From Anaerolineae bacterium (GTDB lineage Bacteria > Chloroflexota > Anaerolineae > UBA1429), in NCBI GenBank assembly GCA_007123335.1, contig SKLG01000217.1, positions 1 to 8,339 on the forward strand: 8,339 bases of DNA, given 5' to 3'. Of the stretch, positions 7,224 to 8,339 are shown piece after piece. Each line of letters opens with the position of its first letter. The stretch's first letter is position 1. Position numbers and translations under genes: made by a program. The notes below the pieces were generated by a model, which saw nothing but the letters and a program-made list of their open reading frames with translations, did not search any database and was not told where the DNA came from.

Positions 7224-7259
7224 AAACGGGGAGGCATGGACTATCATGCCTCCCCGTTT
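7224..7259 (+). terminator. Strong intrinsic terminator ending the chaperonin-propeller operon
   Basis: A perfect 15-bp inverted repeat (arms 7224-7238 and 7245-7259) encloses a 6-base loop GACTAT. The stem has a GGGGAGGC core flanked by an A-run on the left and TTTCTC on the right, the usual shape of a Rho-independent terminator. It starts 16 bases after the propeller stop codon. The flanking A- and T-runs could let it work partly on the opposite strand too, but no convergent gene is present. Confidence 0.9.
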
Positions 7260-7274
7260 CTCATGTCCGGTGAT

Positions 7275-7283
7275 GAGGGAGGG
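7275..7283 (+). promoter_or_regulatory. Ribosome binding site deciding the start of the UROD-family gene
   Basis: GAGGGAGGG lies three bases before the ATG at 7287. In-frame ATGs also occur at 7236, inside the terminator stem, and at 7263, but neither has a purine-rich site in front. The protein beginning MNDLERFHACMRYEAVDRAP also matches the usual family N-terminus, so 7287 is preferred. Confidence 0.65.
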
Positions 7284-7286
7284 CCG

Positions 7287-8339
7287 ATGAACGACCTGGA
7301 GAGATTCCACGCCTGCATGCGCTACGAGGCAGTAGACCGCGCACCCTTTTGGTATGGCGGCGCCTGGCCCGAGACCCTGGCCCGCTGGACCGCCGAGGGC
7401 TATGACCCCGACACGTTCGATCTGCAGATGGGCGCCGACAGGCGCAATGTCTTTTCCAAGTGGTTCTTTCCCCACCCACCCTTTGCCCATCAGGTGCTGG
7501 AGGAGGATGCGCAACACATCCTCTATATCAACCATGAGGGCATCCTCATGCGCGAGCGCAAAGACCACCCCATGAGTTCCATGCCCCAATTTGTGCGTTT
7601 CCCCGTCGAGTCGCGGGCCGATTTTCGCCGCTTTTGGCGGGAGCGCATGCAGCCCGACCTGAGTCAGCGCATCGGCCCCGACTGGCAGGAGACGTTACGC
7701 GCCGCCCGCGCCCAGCCCCACCCGCTGATCATCATCTCCGACCGCTGGGGAGGGTTCTTTGGCCCGCTGCGCAACCTGCTGGGCGTGGAATCGTTGTGCA
7801 CATTGTTCTACGACGATCCGGTCTTTTTGGAAGAGATGATGGACGCCGACGCGGCCTTTATCGTGGCCATGATGGAGCAGATTCTGCCGGTGGTGCCCAT
7901 CGACGCCTTTGTCTTTTGGGAGGACATGGCCTACAAGACCGCGCCGCTCATCTCGCCGCAGATGGTTCGCCGCTACATGCTGCCGCGCTATCGCCAGGTC
8001 ATAGACCTCTTGCACCGTTATGACGTGCCCTGGATCGGCCTGGACAGCGACGGGATGATGGCGAGCCTCATCCCGGTGTGGATGGACGCCGGGATCAACG
8101 TCCTCTATCCCTTTGAGGTACAGGCCGGCATGGATGTGATCGCCGTCCGCGCCACGGTGGGCCGCGATTTGCGCATGTGGGGCGGCATCGACAAGCGCGC
8201 TCTGGCCCAGGGGCCCCAGGCCATCGACGCCGAGCTGCGCCGTGTGCGTCCCTTGATCGAGGAGGGCGGATTCATCCCCCACACCGACCATTCCGCGCCG
8301 CCCGATATTCCCTTTGCCCATCATTCCCTCTATATGCAA
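7287..8339 (+). CDS. Uroporphyrinogen decarboxylase (UROD)-family protein, 3' truncated
   Basis: An open frame of 351 codons runs off the window end with no stop. It starts MNDLERFHACMRYEAVDRAPFW and contains family landmarks: SDRWGGFFGPLRNLLG (about residues 154-169), VFWEDMAYK (near 213-221), LDSDG (252-256), MWGGIDKRAL (297-306) and IPHTDHSAPPDIPF (about 330-343). This pattern is typical of the TIM-barrel UROD superfamily, which includes haem-pathway HemE and the corrinoid methyltransferases MtaA, MtbA and CmuA. It is unlikely to be HemE: the N-terminal Arg-rich substrate motif around RQAGR is absent. It is also not a standard zinc methyltransferase: the HxC zinc position is occupied by Asp253-Ser-Asp, and the later Cys by HTDH (332-335). 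Substrate is therefore unknown; a methyl-transfer or small decarboxylation role is possible. Its start follows the upstream terminator by only 27 bases, and no convincing promoter of its own is visible. Confidence 0.92.
   Translation, partial: MNDLERFHACMRYEAVDRAPFWYGGAWPETLARWTAEGYDPDTFDLQMGADRRNVFSKWFFPHPPFAHQVLEEDAQHILYINHEGILMRERKDHPMSSMPQFVRFPVESRADFRRFWRERMQPDLSQRIGPDWQETLRAARAQPHPLIIISDRWGGFFGPLRNLLGVESLCTLFYDDPVFLEEMMDADAAFIVAMMEQILPVVPIDAFVFWEDMAYKTAPLISPQMVRRYMLPRYRQVIDLLHRYDVPWIGLDSDGMMASLIPVWMDAGINVLYPFEVQAGMDVIAVRATVGRDLRMWGGIDKRALAQGPQAIDAELRRVRPLIEEGGFIPHTDHSAPPDIPFAHHSLYMQ

Noticed and set aside
7695..8339. Long open frame on the - strand at the window end
   Set aside because: It overlaps the UROD-family frame, whose motifs continue to the last base; the reverse product is His/Gly-rich shadow sequence.
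1..8339. CRISPR array, tRNA, rRNA, transposase or phage genes
   Set aside because: No spaced direct repeats, cloverleaf-like sequence, inverted terminal repeats or mobile-element motifs were seen on either strand.

Overview
This 8.3 kb window is a dense, GC-rich bacterial segment with every recognisable gene on the + strand and no gene-free stretch longer than about 150 bases. The gene set fits a Chloroflexota-like (Anaerolineae-type) genome: an MrfA-type helicase, a second divergent GroEL, a many-bladed Asp-box propeller and a UROD-family protein of the type common in that phylum. That placement is inference from protein style only; no rRNA or ribosomal protein is present to test it.

Layout. 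(1) Bases 1-635 hold the 3' part of an NAD-dependent sugar-nucleotide epimerase (GalE-like), whose NAD-binding N-terminus lies before the window. (2) Bases 687-3524 encode a 945-residue SF2 helicase of the MrfA/YprA family with a C-terminal cysteine cluster, followed by an extra C-terminal domain that looks like the Tudor-like tail of PcrA/UvrD. (3) A 147-base gap (3525-3671) contains a GC-rich hairpin, a second inverted repeat and a good sigma-70-like promoter. (4) Bases 3672-5273 encode a divergent GroEL/Cpn60 paralog that has lost several ATP-site residues. (5) Its stop codon overlaps the start of a 645-residue, apparently cytosolic, 14-repeat Asp-box beta-propeller protein (5270-7207). (6) A strong intrinsic terminator (7224-7259) closes this unit. 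(7) From 7287 to the window end runs a uroporphyrinogen decarboxylase (UROD)-family protein, open at its 3' end and only about ten or so residues short of the usual family length.

The most notable unit is the two-gene operon made by the promoter, the GroEL-like gene, the propeller gene and the terminator. The genes share a 4-base ATGA overlap, so their translation is probably coupled. The chaperonin keeps the Cpn60 fold signature, but a Gln stands where GroEL has the catalytic Asp398, and other phosphate-contacting residues, the GGM tail and an adjacent groES are missing. The propeller has no signal peptide and looks like a duplicated seven-bladed unit. Together they suggest a specialised chaperonin acting with, or on, a large propeller scaffold; this is a hypothesis, not a known system. 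The helicase with its putative RNA-polymerase-binding tail is a second point of interest.
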